Positions 51,363-59,982 are shown, counted from the stretch's first letter. The stretch: DNA of 64,000 nucleotides from Natronobacterium haloterrestre (GCF_900112205.1 NZ_FOKW01000001.1:372001-436000); one strand, 5' to 3'. Program-made: numbers and translations. Notes: generated by a model not told the origin, from the sequence alone.

Positions 51363-52652
51363 TTATGCCGACAGGTCCTCGAGAACGGCCCCGGCAGCCC
51401 GTCGACCGCTCTCCATCGCTCCCTGGATCGACGACCACCGGGTGTAGTCGCCGGCGAGGTAGACGGCTCCGTCTGGATCGCGGGGCTCCGGCAGGCCCTC
51501 GCGGAATCCCGGCGGCTGGTCGAACTGTGCGAACGGCACCCGTGCCGTGTGCACGACCTCGAGGTCGTCGAACGCGCGTTCTGGGTACCACGACCGAAGC
51601 GCCTCGAGGGTACGGTCGGCGAGTTCGTCGTCGTGCTCCTCGCGCTCGCCGAGGTAGGTCGCGCTGATGAGCGTCCGGTCGTCGGGGGCGTACTCCGGCG
51701 CGACCTCGCTGTGGGGGACGACGTGGTTCGGACCGTCGTCGTCGGCCGCGTTCAACAGGAGTCGCTTCCCCGTCTCGAGTTCGGTCCGGTCTGGGAGCGA
51801 GTAGTACTGGGTGACGCAGGCCCGGCCCGCTGTCGGAATCGCCTCGACGCCGGTCAGGTCGCGCGCGCTCGGCGGATCGGCCGCGACGACGACCGCGTCG
51901 ACCCGGTAGTCGCTGTCGTCGGTCGCGACCGTCGTGCCGGAAGCGTCGGCGGCCACGGACTCCACCTCGACGCCGGTGTGAATCGTCGCTCCCTGGCCCA
52001 CTGCGCGGTCGGCCAACTGGGACGGGATCGCCTCCATCCCGGCGGCCGGGACGACCGTCTCGCCCGACGCGAGCGTCCGGAAGGTGTACTCGAAGACCCG
52101 ACTCGAGGTCGACAGCGACCGGTCGAGGGTGATCCCGCCGTAGAAGGGCCCGATGAAGTTCTCGAGGAACCGCTCGGAGAAGCCGCGGCTCCGAAGGTAC
52201 TCCGCGATCGACTCGTCGTCGCCCTCCTCGCGCTCGAAGAGGTCGTCGGGGTCGGTCCCCCGCAGCGACAGGGTGAGTCCGGCGACCCGAAGCTTGTCGC
52301 CCAGCGAGACGTCCCGGTTGAACAGCGTCGCCGGTAACGCGCCCGGGCTCCGAAGCGGGTCGGCCAGCGTCGACCGGTGGTTCGGCCGGGCGATCGTGGC
52401 CCCCGGCGCGAACCGGCGCAGGTCCAGCGCCTCGAGGTCGAGTTCCCGCTTCGCGGCGGGGTAGCCGGTGAAAAGCACCTGGAAGCCGCGATCGAACCGG
52501 TAGCCGTCGCGTTCGACCGTGCGGACGCGACCGCCGACCGTCTCCTCGCGCTCGAGTATCGTTACGTCGGTTCCGCCGCCGGCGAGGTGCCGCGCCGCGA
52601 CGAGTCCGGCCAGTCCGCCACCTACGACGACGACGCTCGGAGTCGACTCCAT
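51363..52652 (-). CDS. FAD-dependent oxidoreductase (protoporphyrinogen oxidase / phytoene desaturase-like)
   Basis: 429 residues. The dinucleotide-binding motif is 'VVVVGGGLAGLVAARHLAGG' (~7-26), followed by 'RVRTVERDGYRFDRGFQVL' typical of the amine-oxidase fold, and the C-terminal FAD loop 'GAVYLAGDYTRWSSIQGAME' (~390). Length matches NAD(P)/FAD amine oxidase-like proteins that desaturate carotenoids or oxidise porphyrins. Neighbours do not settle the substrate. The ATG is at 52650-52652. About 260 bp separate it from the DMT gene. Confidence 0.88.
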   Translation of the reverse strand: MESTPSVVVVGGGLAGLVAARHLAGGGTDVTILEREETVGGRVRTVERDGYRFDRGFQVLFTGYPAAKRELDLEALDLRRFAPGATIARPNHRSTLADPLRSPGALPATLFNRDVSLGDKLRVAGLTLSLRGTDPDDLFEREEGDDESIAEYLRSRGFSERFLENFIGPFYGGITLDRSLSTSSRVFEYTFRTLASGETVVPAAGMEAIPSQLADRAVGQGATIHTGVEVESVAADASGTTVATDDSDYRVDAVVVAADPPSARDLTGVEAIPTAGRACVTQYYSLPDRTELETGKRLLLNAADDDGPNHVVPHSEVAPEYAPDDRTLISATYLGEREEHDDELADRTLEALRSWYPERAFDDLEVVHTARVPFAQFDQPPGFREGLPEPRDPDGAVYLAGDYTRWSSIQGAMESGRRAAGAVLEDLSA

Positions 52653-52733
52653 GCCCGGGGATTGGAACCGGAGCTACAAAATCGTGGACCAAACGATGCA
52701 ACCGAACGTCGACCGGTGCGCCCGTCCCGGGGC

Positions 52734-53153
52734 TTACGCCGACTCGACGTCGATCGACAACCCCGTCTCCTCGACGACGTTGTCGGTGACCGGACACCGC
52801 CGTTCGACGGCTGCGAGCCACTCCTCGAGCCGATCCTCGTCCGCGTCCGATTCGATCGCGACAGAGACCGTAAGCCCCTGGAGGCCGGGACGGGCGTCGG
52901 TCCCCTCGCCGCGGTAACTGGCGTAGTCGATGTCGCCTTCGATCGTCGCGGTCAGGTCGTCGATCTCGATGCCCATGTCGCGGGCGACCATCGTCCCCGT
53001 CGAGTTCAGACAGCCGAGGATCGCCCCCAGGAAGTACTCGACGGGATTGACGTCCTTGCCGACGGCGAACTCGGCGTCGCCGGTGTCGATCCGCGTGCGC
53101 TTCGGGCTGTGTCGCTCGCCGGTCAGTTCGTAGGTGGTGAGGTCGTCGGCCAT
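52734..53153 (-). CDS. OsmC-family protein
   Basis: 139 residues with both reactive cysteines of the OsmC/Ohr family: Cys48 in 'YFLGAILGCLNSTGTMVARD' and Cys120 in 'VERRCPVTDNVVEETG'. Family members reduce organic or inorganic peroxides, while others act as sulphur carriers. The Lys/Arg-rich 'HSPKRTRIDTGDAEFAVGKD' before the first motif is normal. The next gene upstream on the same strand (MBL hydrolase) is 100 bp away. Confidence 0.9.
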   Translation of the reverse strand: MADDLTTYELTGERHSPKRTRIDTGDAEFAVGKDVNPVEYFLGAILGCLNSTGTMVARDMGIEIDDLTATIEGDIDYASYRGEGTDARPGLQGLTVSVAIESDADEDRLEEWLAAVERRCPVTDNVVEETGLSIDVESA

Positions 53154-53252
53154 CGTGTTCGACGGGTGGTACCCTCCGCGCTTAAGTCTTGTCCGGTTTC
53201 CACTATTCCGGGAAACACAAGAGGTCGGTTCGACCGCTCGAAGGGACGGTTG

Positions 53253-54248
53253 TCAGTCCGCGGCTTCCGCTTCCGCCGGCGGCAGGACGCTGTCGAGATC
53301 GACGTCCCTGGCTCCGGCCCGCAGGCGGTACTCGCCGTCCTCGAGCGCGACGACGTCCTCGTGGCGGAGGTGATCGAGGTGGGCGTAGGCCTCGCCGGGG
53401 CCGTGGACGATGTGGATCCCCTCGAGGTCACCGAAGAGGTGGGCGCTGACGGTCCAGGCGTCGGCCGGTCCGTGCTCCTCGAGCACGTCGAGGACCTTCT
53501 CGGTGCGCTCGCGGTGGTGAGCGAGGATCGTCAGCGCGCGGTCGGTCGGCTCGTCGATCGGATCGCGGTGGCCGGGCCAGACGCGGTCGTAGTCCCGGCC
53601 AGCGATCGTCCGCAGCGTCTCGAGGTACTTCGCGAGCGGGCGGTCGACGCGGACGTCCGCGCCGCCGACGTTCGGGGTGTAGACGGGGAGGACGGCGTCG
53701 CCGACGAACGCCTCCGATCCGTCGTCGATCTCGAAACAGCACAGTCCGGCCGCGTGACCCGGCGCGTGGACCGTCTCGAGGCGGCGGCCGCCGACCTCGA
53801 GGACGTCGCCGTCCTCGATCGGCGTCGCGTCGACGGGGTCGCCCTCGATTCCGTCCGCCGCCTCGAGGAAGGCCAGCAGTTCCTCCCTGGGGCCCTCGGG
53901 GACGCCCCAGTCCTCGAGGTACTCCCGTCGGCGTCGGTCGAGGGCCTCGAGGGCCTCGGAATCTCCCTCGACGAGCGGGGCGTCGGCCTCGTGGACGTAC
54001 ACCGTGGCGTCGCTTTCGGCCTGGATCTCGCCGGCCAGTCCGGCGTGATCGGGGTGGAAATGGGTGAGAACGACGTCGTCGACGTCGGCGAACTCGTAGC
54101 CGCGTTCGGCCAGTCCGTCACGGAGGTCGGCGCGGACGTCCGGCGTGGCGATTCCGGTGTCGACGAGCGCGAGCGTGTCCTCGCCCGCGAGCACGTAGGC
54201 GTTGTTGTGCCCCTCGAACTCGTCGTTGCCCAGCGAGATGCGGTCCAT
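53253..54248 (-). CDS. MBL-fold metallo-hydrolase
   Basis: 331 residues. The metal motif 'VVLTHFHPDHAGLAGEIQAE' (HxHxDH) is at ~60-80, with the later ligand His in 'ETVHAPGHAAGLCCFEIDDG', Asp in 'FVGDAVLPVYTPNV' and the final 'DRVWPGHRDPID'. The C-terminal part (~240-331) is helical with 'AHLDHLRHEDVVALEDGEYR', the winged-helix-like extension seen in LACTB2-type hydrolases. Substrate unknown. A TATA-like TTAATAT at 54270-54276 lies 25 bp before the ATG. Confidence 0.9.
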   Translation of the reverse strand: MDRISLGNDEFEGHNNAYVLAGEDTLALVDTGIATPDVRADLRDGLAERGYEFADVDDVVLTHFHPDHAGLAGEIQAESDATVYVHEADAPLVEGDSEALEALDRRRREYLEDWGVPEGPREELLAFLEAADGIEGDPVDATPIEDGDVLEVGGRRLETVHAPGHAAGLCCFEIDDGSEAFVGDAVLPVYTPNVGGADVRVDRPLAKYLETLRTIAGRDYDRVWPGHRDPIDEPTDRALTILAHHRERTEKVLDVLEEHGPADAWTVSAHLFGDLEGIHIVHGPGEAYAHLDHLRHEDVVALEDGEYRLRAGARDVDLDSVLPPAEAEAAD

Positions 54249-54310
54249 GTCCCAGCCAATCGGCCTGACGATATTAACTCGAGGGGTATCGGAACGATAC
54301 GTCGTTACCC

Positions 54311-54333
54311 GTTCCGGTCGGAAACCGGAACGA
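54311..54333 (-). terminator. Perfect hairpin downstream of the displaced gatB 3' end
   Basis: CGTTCCGGT and ACCGGAACG are perfect 9 bp arms around a 5 nt loop. It lies 38 bp past the stop codon of the gatB-end copy at 54381-54435. No T-run follows. It could be the original gatB terminator, left behind when the insertion occurred. Confidence 0.55.
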
Positions 54334-54370
54334 CGCGCGGACCGATCGGTCTCGAGGCCACGGGCACGCC

Positions 54371-54440
54371 GTTAGTCGCTCAGTTCGGCCCGCAGCAACT
54401 GGTTGACATCGCGGGGATCGGCGCTGCCGCCGGTCGGTTT
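54371..54440 (-). pseudogene. Displaced copy of the gatB 3' end
   Basis: 54381-54435 matches the gatB 3' end at 55255-55309 at 52 of 55 positions. On the minus strand it reads TGGSADPRDVNQLLRAELSD then TAA (stop at 54373-54375), against TGGSADPGDVNQLLRAELEG in gatB. Homology stops upstream of Thr-Gly-Gly. The ends differ and each has its own stop, suggesting that one is an older original and the other came with an insertion; the order cannot be fixed from one genome. Confidence 0.8.
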
Positions 54441-54493
54441 TCCCACCTTTTTCTCGTCGGGTTGCTCGCGATGCTCGCACCTACTTCTCGAAA

Positions 54494-55207
54494 AATCCGG
54501 AGGCGCTGTTGAAATCCTTGTCTAGTGATAGGTTTCAGTAGCTATGCTGAATAGAGGGCGCGAATGTCGCACGAGTCAAAATTTAATCAACAATAGCAAC
54601 GGTCAATCAAAACAGGAATATTTGCTCCTTATTTTCTCCAGAAAGTATTTACTGATTGTAGAGATACATACCCTATGCAACGGCGTACCTTCGTTTGGGG
54701 CACGATTCCTCTCTGTTCGGGGCTTGCTGGATGTTCTAAGGTGTTCTCTGATTCCCCGATGCTCTCTGTGACCGTCTTTAACCAGACCGAGAACCCCTAC
54801 ACAATCGAAATGGCTTTCTCACGAACGGATGGAGACCTCTCCAGAAGCGAAGCCCGAGTGTTCTCAGGACGGATCAATGTTGAGCCAGACGAACCAACGG
54901 TTCGTAAAGATATTGCTGAACGACAGCAGTATCTTATAGAATACAGCCTCTATGAGGACAATACCAGTCTAAAAGAACAAGACAGTTTCTACTACTATCC
55001 GGGTGACGAGTATGAGAGTGGTGGTCTGGCGTTTGATATCCGTTCAGGGGGAATTCTGACACGAAGGTGGGCTCCTTGAACGATTACTGAGCGGATGAAT
55101 TATATCAAGGTGCTTGTAATAAACAACATCGGTTTACTGCACCCATCCTCTGTATTCAGCAGGCACCCCTTATCATCTACTGAAGGTTTCAAAAGAGCCA
55201 ATCTGGA
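54494..55207. mobile_element. Transposon-like element carrying a lipoprotein gene, without transposase
   Basis: Left end GGCGCTGTTGAAATCC (from 54502) and right end, read inward, GGCTCTTTTGAAACCTTC (from 55199) are imperfect inverted repeats (13 of the first 17 match, plus a shared GATGATA-like stretch). Outside them are AATCCGGA (54494-54501) and AATCTGGA (55200-55207), an 8 bp duplication with one difference. The interior (~698 bp) is AT-rich and codes for one lipoprotein; no transposase is present. 8 bp duplications are made by IS1595- and ISH6-type transposases, so mobilisation in trans is possible (inference). Confidence 0.6.
54675..55079 (+). CDS. Small Tat-type lipoprotein, cargo of the insertion element
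   Basis: 134 residues. The signal MQRRTFVWGTIPLCSGLAGC has twin arginines and a lipobox Cys (~20). The mature part is beta-rich: 'MLSVTVFNQTENPYTIEMAF', 'RSEARVFSGRINVEPDEPTV', 'YLIEYSLYEDNTSLKEQDSF' and ends 'RSGGILTRRWAP'. Codon use is far more AT-rich than in the rest of the window, a sign of transfer. The fold may be an Ig-like or calcium-free beta sandwich. Function unknown. Confidence 0.75.
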   Translation: MQRRTFVWGTIPLCSGLAGCSKVFSDSPMLSVTVFNQTENPYTIEMAFSRTDGDLSRSEARVFSGRINVEPDEPTVRKDIAERQQYLIEYSLYEDNTSLKEQDSFYYYPGDEYESGGLAFDIRSGGILTRRWAP

Positions 55208-55245
55208 CCAAAAAGCCGAACGCTCGCTTTGCTCCCGTTCGGGAG
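55208..55245 (-). terminator. Intrinsic-like terminator after gatB
   Basis: On the coding strand, after the gatB stop, CTCCCG-AA-CGGGAG (55232-55245) and the larger CCGAACG/CGTTCGG stem (55216-55222 and 55236-55242) are followed by GCTTTTTGG. A hairpin plus T-run is a normal haloarchaeal transcript end. The transposon-like element begins just beyond this site. Confidence 0.6.
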
Positions 55246-56739
55246 TTACCCTTCCAGTTCCGCCCGCAGCAACTGGTTGACGTCGCCGGGATCGGCGCTG
55301 CCGCCGGTCTTTTGCATCACCTGGCCTACCAGGAAGTTGATCGCGCCGTCGTCGCCCGACTCGTAGTCCTCGACCGCGCCGGGGTTCTCGTCGATCGCTT
55401 CGACGACCGCCTGCTGGACCTCGTCCTCGTCGGTCTTGCCCAGTCCTTCCTCCTCGACGATCTCGTCCGGCGACGCGCCGTCGTCGAGCATCGACCGGAG
55501 AACCGTCTCCCGGGCGTTCTTCGCCGTGATCTCGTCTTCCGCGACGAGTTCGACGAGGCGGGTGACCTCCTCGAGTCGGCCCTCCATCTCCGTAATTTCC
55601 ATGTCGCGGTAGTTGAGTTCGCCCAGCAGGTTGTCCGCGACCCAGGTCGCGGCGAGGTCGGGGTCGAACTCGCCCGCGACGTCCTCGTAGAAGTCCGCGA
55701 CCTGCTTCGTGGAGGTGAGTTTGGAGGCGGCCTCCTCGCTCAGGCCGTACTCCTCCTGGAACCGCCGGCGGCGGGCGCGGGGCAGTTCCGGGATCGCGAT
55801 CTCCGCTTTCCACCCCGAGACCTGCAGCGGCGGGAGGTCGGCCTCCTCGAAGTAGCGGTAGTCCTTCTCCTCTTCCTTCGAGCGCATCGAGACCGTGATG
55901 CCGCGGGACTCGTCCCAGTGTCGGGTCTCCTGCTCGACCGCGCGGCCGCGCTGGATGGCGTTTTTCTGCCGGGTCTCCTCGTAGGCCAGGGCCTTCTGAG
56001 CGCCCTTGTGACTCGAGATGTTCTTGACCTCGGTTCGGTTGGCGGCCTCGAGGGCGTCGCCGTCGATCTCCTCGGCGTCGCCGTCGATCTCCTCCTCGGG
56101 GATGATCGAGAGGTTGGCGTCGATACGCAGGCTGCCGTCGCGCTCGGCGTCGAAGACGCCCAGGTATTCGAGCACCTCCTCGAGTTCGGCGAGGAAGGCC
56201 CGCACCTCGTCGGGGCTGCGGAAGTCCGGCGCGGTGACGATCTCCATCAGCGGCGTGCCGGCGCGGTTGTAGTCGACCAGGGTGTACTCGGCGGTGTCGA
56301 TGCCGCCACCGCCGCCGACGTGCTGGAGGCTGCCCGGGTCTTCCTCGAGGTGAGCGCGCTCGATCGCCACGGTGCGGCGGTCGCCTTCGACCGAGATCTC
56401 GAGTTCGCCGTCGGCACAGATCGGCTCGTCGTACTGGGTGATCTGGAAGTTCTTCGGGAGGTCCGGGTAGTAGTAGTTCTTCCGGTGGAACCGGGTCTCC
56501 TCGGGAATGTCGGCGTCGATCGCCTTGCCGATCTTCACCGCGGCCTCGACCGCGCCCTCGTTGAGTACCGGGAGCGCGCCGGGCAGGCCGAGACAGACGG
56601 GACAGACGTTCTCGTTCGGCTCGTCGGTCGGCTCGGTCGAGCAGCCACAGAAGATCTTCGTGTCGGTCTCCAGCTGGACGTGGACCTCGAGGCCGATGAC
56701 GGTCACGAGGTCGCCCTGCTGGACGGTTTGGGCAGTCAT
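55246..56739 (-). CDS. gatB: Aspartyl/glutamyl-tRNA amidotransferase subunit B
   Basis: Acts with GatA and GatC to convert Asp-tRNA(Asn) and/or Glu-tRNA(Gln) to the amides. 497 residues from the ATG at 56737-56739 (MTAQTVQQGDLVTVIGLEVH). The kinase-like domain has 'VIGLEVHVQLETDTKIFCGC' (Cys pair) and 'CPVCLGLPGALPVLNEGAVE', with 'RKNYYYPDLPKNFQITQYDE' (~90). The helical tail (~300-497) contains the tRNA-binding YqeY-like domain. A near-copy of the last 18 codons lies at 54381-54435, beyond the inserted element. Confidence 0.95.
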   Translation of the reverse strand: MTAQTVQQGDLVTVIGLEVHVQLETDTKIFCGCSTEPTDEPNENVCPVCLGLPGALPVLNEGAVEAAVKIGKAIDADIPEETRFHRKNYYYPDLPKNFQITQYDEPICADGELEISVEGDRRTVAIERAHLEEDPGSLQHVGGGGGIDTAEYTLVDYNRAGTPLMEIVTAPDFRSPDEVRAFLAELEEVLEYLGVFDAERDGSLRIDANLSIIPEEEIDGDAEEIDGDALEAANRTEVKNISSHKGAQKALAYEETRQKNAIQRGRAVEQETRHWDESRGITVSMRSKEEEKDYRYFEEADLPPLQVSGWKAEIAIPELPRARRRRFQEEYGLSEEAASKLTSTKQVADFYEDVAGEFDPDLAATWVADNLLGELNYRDMEITEMEGRLEEVTRLVELVAEDEITAKNARETVLRSMLDDGASPDEIVEEEGLGKTDEDEVQQAVVEAIDENPGAVEDYESGDDGAINFLVGQVMQKTGGSADPGDVNQLLRAELEG

Positions 56740-56920
56740 TGCAGGCCGATTCGGTCCGGCGGGGGTAAAGCGTAACGGGACGGAGCCGTCGGCCCCGGTC
56801 GCCGTTCCCGCTCGTCCGTTCGCTCTCGAGTCCACACGGAGTCGCCCCACGGAACGGGAGTCGAACGAACGGGATCCTCCAGGAGATTGCGACGGTCACG
56901 GGAACGTCCCACCGAATGAG

Positions 56921-56943
56921 AACTATAAACTAGTTTTTATTTA
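56921..56943 (+). promoter_or_regulatory. AT-rich promoter of the histidine kinase gene
   Basis: CTATAAAC (56923-56930) and TTTTTATTTA (56934-56943) are TATA-like. The second is 21-30 bp before the ATG at 56964, fitting a leaderless transcript. On the minus strand the same block could supply gatB's upstream region, but gatB starts ~190 bp away. Confidence 0.5.
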
Positions 56944-56963
56944 ATAAGTCACGAGAGTGTGAT

Positions 56964-58529
56964 ATGGGGGAGATTCGGTTACTTGCGGTCGGGGTGGCCG
57001 TGCCACCACCGACGAAGGAGGCGCTGTCGGCCCGGCGGATCCGGCAGATCGACGTCGAAGACGGGGTCGTCGAGGGAAACCTCGACACGGCGGGGAACGA
57101 CGAGGTCGACTGCGTGCTGGTCGATCCGACTGACGACGACGCGCCGGGGCCGGCGCGACTCGCGGACGCGTTCGACGATCCGGCGATCGTCGCCGTGAGC
57201 GACGGCTCGCCCTCGGCGACGGACCTCGAGTCGCCGGTGACGGCGGTCGTTCGTGAGACCGATCTCCGGAACCGCGGCGCGGTCGTCGCCAACCGGATCC
57301 ACATTGCGACCGCTGCCACGGACCGGACGGGTGGGGGGAGCGACGAGCGGAGCGAGGACTGCGGGCCACTGAAACGTGCAGCGGCCGCCCTGAGCGCCGT
57401 CCAGACGATCGAAACCGATCCGGACTGCGACGTCACCGCGACGATCGAGCGGATCCTCGAGACCGCCGCCGATCACCTCGAGTACCCGATCGGCTACGTG
57501 ACGCGGATCGAGGACGGCGTTCAGGAGATCGTCGCCGCGGTCGGAAATCACAGGCACATTCAGGCGGGAGCGACCGATCCGCTCGGCAGGACCTACTGTC
57601 GGCGCACGATCGAGGCCGACGAACCGATCGTCCTCGAGAACGCGCCCGAACAGGGGTGGGACGGGGATCCCGCGGTCGAGCGATTCGGCCTCCGGTGTTA
57701 CGTCGGCGCCCGCGTCGCCGTCGACGACGAGGTCTACGGGACACTCTGTTTCGCTGACGATCGTGCACGGGAGGACCTCGCCGTCGGGATCCAGGGCTCG
57801 GTCGTCGAGGCGCTGGCCAGCCGGGTCGGTTACGAACTCGAGCGCGAGCAGTACGAGGCCGAACTCGCCGAACAGCGGGACAACCTCGAGATCCTCAACG
57901 AGGTGGTCCGTCACGACATCCGGAACGACCTCCAGCTCGTCCAGGCGTACGCGAAGATGCTCGAAGACCACGTCGACGCCGAGGGCGCGGAACACCTCGA
58001 TATCGTCCGCGAGAGCGCCGAGAACGCGATCGACCTCACGACCACTGCCCGCGACCTCGCGGAGGTCATGCTCCGGACGGACGACGAGAACGAGCGGGTA
58101 CCGCTCGCTACGACGCTCGAGCAACAGCTCTCGGAGATCCGCTCGACGTATCCCGACGCCGCGGTCACGCTCGAACGGTCGCCGCCGTCGGTCGAGGTCA
58201 TCGGCAACGACATGCTGGGTGCGGTTTTCCGGAACCTCCTGAAAAATGCCGTCCAGCACAACGACAAGGAGGTGCCGACCGTGACCGTCGAGGCGGCGGT
58301 CCGTGACGGGGCTGCCGAGGTCCGGATCGCCGACAACGGGCCCGGGGTTCCGGATTCCCAGAAGGAGGAGATCTTCGGGAAAGGCGAGAAGGGACTGGAG
58401 AGCGAGGGCAGCGGCATCGGGCTCTACCTGGTTCAACAACTCGTCGAGGGGTGTGGGGGCGAGGTCTGGGTCGAGGACAACGATCCCGAAGGAGCCGTCT
58501 TCGTCGTTCGGTTGCCGGTCGCGGAGTGA
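56964..58529 (+). CDS. Soluble sensor histidine kinase with GAF domain and receiver-like N-terminus
   Basis: 521 residues without membrane helices. N-terminal ~1-120: receiver-like alpha/beta fold ('MGEIRLLAVGVAVPPPTKEA', 'EVDCVLVDPTDDDAPGPARL', 'AIVAVSDGSPSAT') lacking the classical signature, so a pseudo-receiver is suspected. GAF domain ~165-300 ('HLEYPIGYVTRIEDGVQEIV', 'YVGARVAVDDEVYGTLCFAD'). Kinase: H-box 'LNEVVRHDIRNDLQLVQAYA' (~310), N-box 'NLLKNAVQHNDKE', G1 'IADNGPGVPDSQKEEIFGKG' and G2 'GSGIGLYLVQQLVE'. No partner regulator beside it. Confidence 0.9.
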   Translation: MGEIRLLAVGVAVPPPTKEALSARRIRQIDVEDGVVEGNLDTAGNDEVDCVLVDPTDDDAPGPARLADAFDDPAIVAVSDGSPSATDLESPVTAVVRETDLRNRGAVVANRIHIATAATDRTGGGSDERSEDCGPLKRAAAALSAVQTIETDPDCDVTATIERILETAADHLEYPIGYVTRIEDGVQEIVAAVGNHRHIQAGATDPLGRTYCRRTIEADEPIVLENAPEQGWDGDPAVERFGLRCYVGARVAVDDEVYGTLCFADDRAREDLAVGIQGSVVEALASRVGYELEREQYEAELAEQRDNLEILNEVVRHDIRNDLQLVQAYAKMLEDHVDAEGAEHLDIVRESAENAIDLTTTARDLAEVMLRTDDENERVPLATTLEQQLSEIRSTYPDAAVTLERSPPSVEVIGNDMLGAVFRNLLKNAVQHNDKEVPTVTVEAAVRDGAAEVRIADNGPGVPDSQKEEIFGKGEKGLESEGSGIGLYLVQQLVEGCGGEVWVEDNDPEGAVFVVRLPVAE

Positions 58530-58578
58530 ACCGACACGGGAGCGGCCGCGGCCGGTGGGGGATCGCCGCGTTACCGCG

Positions 58579-59982
58579 TTAGTCTCGAGCGCCGACCGCG
58601 ACTGCGACCGCCAGCCGACAGCAGATCGCTCCGACGACCGCGACGACCGCCCGGCCGCCCAGGCCCAGCGACGCGCCGGCCAGCGACGCGAGCGTGTTCG
58701 TCAGCGAGAACAGGACGACGACGGGCAACACCCAACTGACGGTCAGCAGCCACGATTCGGCCAGCGGGTCGAACCGGCCGCTACCGGCGCGAAACTCCGC
58801 GAGCGCTTCCGGACCCAGCAGCCAGCCGACGATCACGACGAACGCGAACAGGCCGACGGTCAACAGCAGGTCCGCGAGGGTACCCGAGACGAACTGGAAA
58901 ATCGGCCCGGCAAGCGCCAGCCCGCTTCCGGTCGCCGCGAGCAGGACCGAGACCAGCAGCGTCGCCCGCCGTCGCGGGACGTCGAAGACGTCGACGAGCG
59001 TCGCGACCGGCGTCTCGAGCAGGTTGATCCCGCTGGTCACCGCGGCCAGCAGGACGGTCCCGAAGAAGACCGTCGCGACGACGGTGCCGCCCGGTAGCGA
59101 CGCGAACGCAGGGGGGAGCGCGACGAACAGCGCGCCTGGCCCGCCCTGTCCCGGGTCGATGCCCTGGGAGAACAACAGCGGAATGACGACCAGCCCGGCG
59201 AGAACGCCGATGAAGGTGTTCGAGACCGCGATCACGAGCGTATCCCGCGGAAGCGAGGCGTTCTCATCGAGATAGGAGGCGTAGGTCAGCATCGCCCCGG
59301 AGCCGACCGAGAGGGTAAACAGCGCCTGCCCCGCGGCCGGCCCGAGTACACTCGGGAAGTTGGCGGCGAGGTATTCGGCGTCGAACCTGAGATAGAACGC
59401 GTAGCCTGCGGCGGTGTTCGGCTGGGTCGCGGTCCACCCCGCGAGCGCGACCAGCAACACCACGACGGCAGGGAGCATCACTTTCGAGGCGCGTTCGATG
59501 CCGCCGCTCACGCCGAAGAAGACGATCGTGGCGACGATGCCGAGAAACAACAGGTGAAAGCCGACCGCCTGGAGGCCGTAACTGGCGGTCCCGAAGTACT
59601 GCTGGGGCTGGCCGAAGTACGCCCCGGTCGGCGAGACCAGCGCGTAGTGGAGGATCCAGCCACCGACGACCGAATAAAACGAGAGGATCACGAGCGTCGT
59701 GAGGACGTTGAACGTTCCAAGCGCCGACCCCCAGCGGGAGGAGACGAGCGCGCGAAGCGCTCCGATCGGCGTCTGTCGGCCGCGTCGACCGAGGACGAAC
59801 TCGGCGAGCAGTCCCGGGACGCCGACGCCGACGACGATGAGCAGGTAGACGACGAGAAACGCGCTGCCGCCGTTGCCGGCGGTCAGCCAGGGGAACCGCC
59901 AGATATTCCCGAGACCGGCCGCGCTGCCGATCGAGGCGAGAACGAAGCCGACGTTCGAGACCCACGATTCACGAGAGGACAT
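58579..59982 (-). CDS. Neurotransmitter:sodium symporter-family transporter (SNF/NSS)
   Basis: 467 residues with about twelve membrane helices. The first helix carries the sodium/substrate unwound segment 'ASIGSAAGLGNIWRFPWLTA' followed by 'GNGGSAFLVVYLLIVVGVGV'. TM6 shows 'QALFTLSVGSGAMLTYASYL' (SxGxG), the classic second unwound helix. Bacterial and archaeal homologues (LeuT-type) take up amino acids with Na+. The helices end in 'VVGAICCRLAVAVAVGARD'. It converges with the histidine kinase (49 bp between stops). Confidence 0.93.
   Translation of the reverse strand: MSSRESWVSNVGFVLASIGSAAGLGNIWRFPWLTAGNGGSAFLVVYLLIVVGVGVPGLLAEFVLGRRGRQTPIGALRALVSSRWGSALGTFNVLTTLVILSFYSVVGGWILHYALVSPTGAYFGQPQQYFGTASYGLQAVGFHLLFLGIVATIVFFGVSGGIERASKVMLPAVVVLLVALAGWTATQPNTAAGYAFYLRFDAEYLAANFPSVLGPAAGQALFTLSVGSGAMLTYASYLDENASLPRDTLVIAVSNTFIGVLAGLVVIPLLFSQGIDPGQGGPGALFVALPPAFASLPGGTVVATVFFGTVLLAAVTSGINLLETPVATLVDVFDVPRRRATLLVSVLLAATGSGLALAGPIFQFVSGTLADLLLTVGLFAFVVIVGWLLGPEALAEFRAGSGRFDPLAESWLLTVSWVLPVVVLFSLTNTLASLAGASLGLGGRAVVAVVGAICCRLAVAVAVGARD

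Noticed and set aside
52377-54512. A 711-codon open frame on the plus strand
   Set aside because: It is the antisense of the FAD oxidoreductase, OsmC and MBL genes, whose motifs are clear on the minus strand. Long antisense frames are normal at this GC.
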